A program made the position numbers and the translations under genes. From assembly GCA_002840895.1 (NCBI GenBank), contig PHCZ01000006.1, positions 122,920 through 186,919 on the forward strand: a DNA stretch of 64,000 nt. The letters are read 5' to 3'. The notes under the pieces were generated by a model. It was not told where the DNA came from. It worked only from the letters and a program-made list of their open reading frames with translations, and searched no databases. Source of the DNA: Bacteroidetes bacterium HGW-Bacteroidetes-8. Lineage in GTDB: Bacteria; Bacteroidota; Bacteroidia; Bacteroidales; UBA932. Below, one piece after another: positions 63,360 to 64,000 of the stretch; position 1 is the first letter of the stretch, and every line of letters starts with the position of its first letter.

Positions 63360-63443
63360 TGGTCAAGGATTTTTGCAGTTAAGAGTAAAGTTAATAAATT
63401 TACCTTGTCAGATTGACGCAAACACAATTTAATAATTAAAGCT

Positions 63444-63590
63444 ATGGATATTAAACCAATAAAGACAGAGGCAGACTATAGAGAAGCTTTAAAAAGGATG
63501 GAGCAGATATTTGATGCGGCTATTGGAACACCCGAAGGTGACGAAGCAGATATCCTTGGAATTCTTATTGATGATTATGAAAAAATTTGA
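63444..63590 (+). pseudogene. higA: Truncated HigA-type antitoxin
   Basis: The 48 codons (MDIKPIKTEADYREALKRME, then QIFDAAIGTPEGDEADILG) match the N-terminus of HigA-2-type antitoxins (COG5499), which normally continue into an HTH DNA-binding domain. The stop at 63588-63590 is at the left edge of a family II repeat element, so the HTH half is lost. No HigB-like toxin gene is seen upstream. Confidence 0.8.
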
Positions 63591-63718
63591 ACTGCCAGTA
63601 TTCTGTGAAACACGCTAATTATCAAGTGTTTGAAAAACCCATTTTTGTGATTTCAGGAAATCGGTAATTTTATATGCCTGTTATACTGTTAATTACACAA
63701 AATACTGCCAGTACAAAA
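63585..63718. repeat. Long-hairpin repeat, family II, copy 2
   Basis: Arms TTTGAACTGCCAGTATTCTGTG (starting 63586) and CACAAAATACTGCCAGTACAAAA (63696-63718) with a shared interior (GAAAC.CG.TAATTAT..AG..GTTTGAAAAAC) to copy 1 at 35782. It ends the truncated higA gene. Confidence 0.75.
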
Positions 63719-63727
63719 TCCGTGCAA

Positions 63728-64000
63728 CGGTAAACACAACTGCGAAGCAGACCAACTCTATTTAATTCTGCTACGAAAAGGACTTTCCCACCTCTCGGTT
63801 TATTTTGTAAAACATAGTAATACTACGCTTTAGCAAAGGTGGTCTGCTGCGCAGGGGGTTACTTCGCTTCGCTCAGGAAGCTTGGTGATTCGGGATTGCC
63901 TCGTTTCACTCGGCGTTCCCTGGGGGGGTGCTTCAAAGAAGAAAAAGCCACGGCTATAGCCGTTTAAAGCAAACTTGGTTAATTCGGGATTACTTCGCTT
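63728..64000. repeat. Repeat cluster at the right edge
   Basis: This gene-free stretch holds: family III motif in reverse (63728-63753), a family IV relative (63791-63840), family III motif (63839-63855), and a direct repeat of TTGGTGATTCGGGATTGCC-type text (about 63888-63915 and 63974-64000). There is a palindrome CGGCTATAGCCG around 63952. I see no coding signal. Confidence 0.6.

Overview
The window is chromosomal DNA from a member of the Bacteroidota, most likely Bacteroidales. The support is: GldH-type lipoprotein, PG0541-type transporter partner, split transketolase subunits, a Bacteroidetes-type succinate dehydrogenase cytochrome b, the sigma-54 regulator/LptE/SecG cluster, and several promoters matching the Bacteroidetes pattern (TTG or TTTG about 20 nt upstream of TAnnTTTG). 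I cannot name the genus. No rRNA, tRNA or CRISPR array was seen.

Layout. 1-41.0 kb is mostly housekeeping: split transketolase (minus), lepA, an OmpA/TPR-like lipoprotein, kdsB, sigma-54 activator-lptE-hypothetical-secG, a PspC/PadR/PspC operon, kbl, a TetR-controlled RND efflux operon, thioredoxin, LOG protein, polyprenyl synthase, an M16 peptidase, a TPR/U32/holB/ricT/gldH/trmB operon, a ROK kinase, hemW, a lone sdhC, pyrH-frr, and a methyltransferase/acetyltransferase pair with a structured leader. Long gaps in this part hold about seven inverted-repeat-bounded elements of roughly 105-170 nt, all at gene 3' ends.

41.1-61.9 kb is a visibly AT-richer defence-type island. In order it carries a HEPN-like protein; a protein joining a sigma-region-4-like HTH, winged helices and a SEFIR domain; a four-gene operon (HAD plus possible isonitrile-synthase-like domain, SDR, SIR2 fused to an eIF2B/ribose-1,5-bisphosphate-isomerase-like domain, and an APH-like kinase); IS remnants; an sce7726/sce7725/RES operon; a voltage-gated-channel-like protein overlapping a PD-(D/E)XK nuclease; a broken gene; and an McrB/McrC-like pair. 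Most modules are separated by related imperfect palindromes with ends like TTRCCGCTAAC...GTTAGCGGYAA, which look like cassette boundaries. A roughly 200-bp direct repeat (41156-41372 and 51439-51629) brackets the HEPN/SEFIR/SIR2 part.

61.9-64.0 kb holds two lipoproteins on the minus strand, a HigA-type antitoxin cut short at a repeat element, and repeat clusters.

The best candidates for undescribed biology are the SIR2-eIF2B-like operon (45.3-50.8 kb), the SEFIR/HTH protein, the ion channel-nuclease pair, and the palindrome-bounded modular structure of the island. All functional statements are from reading motifs by eye; no database search was possible.
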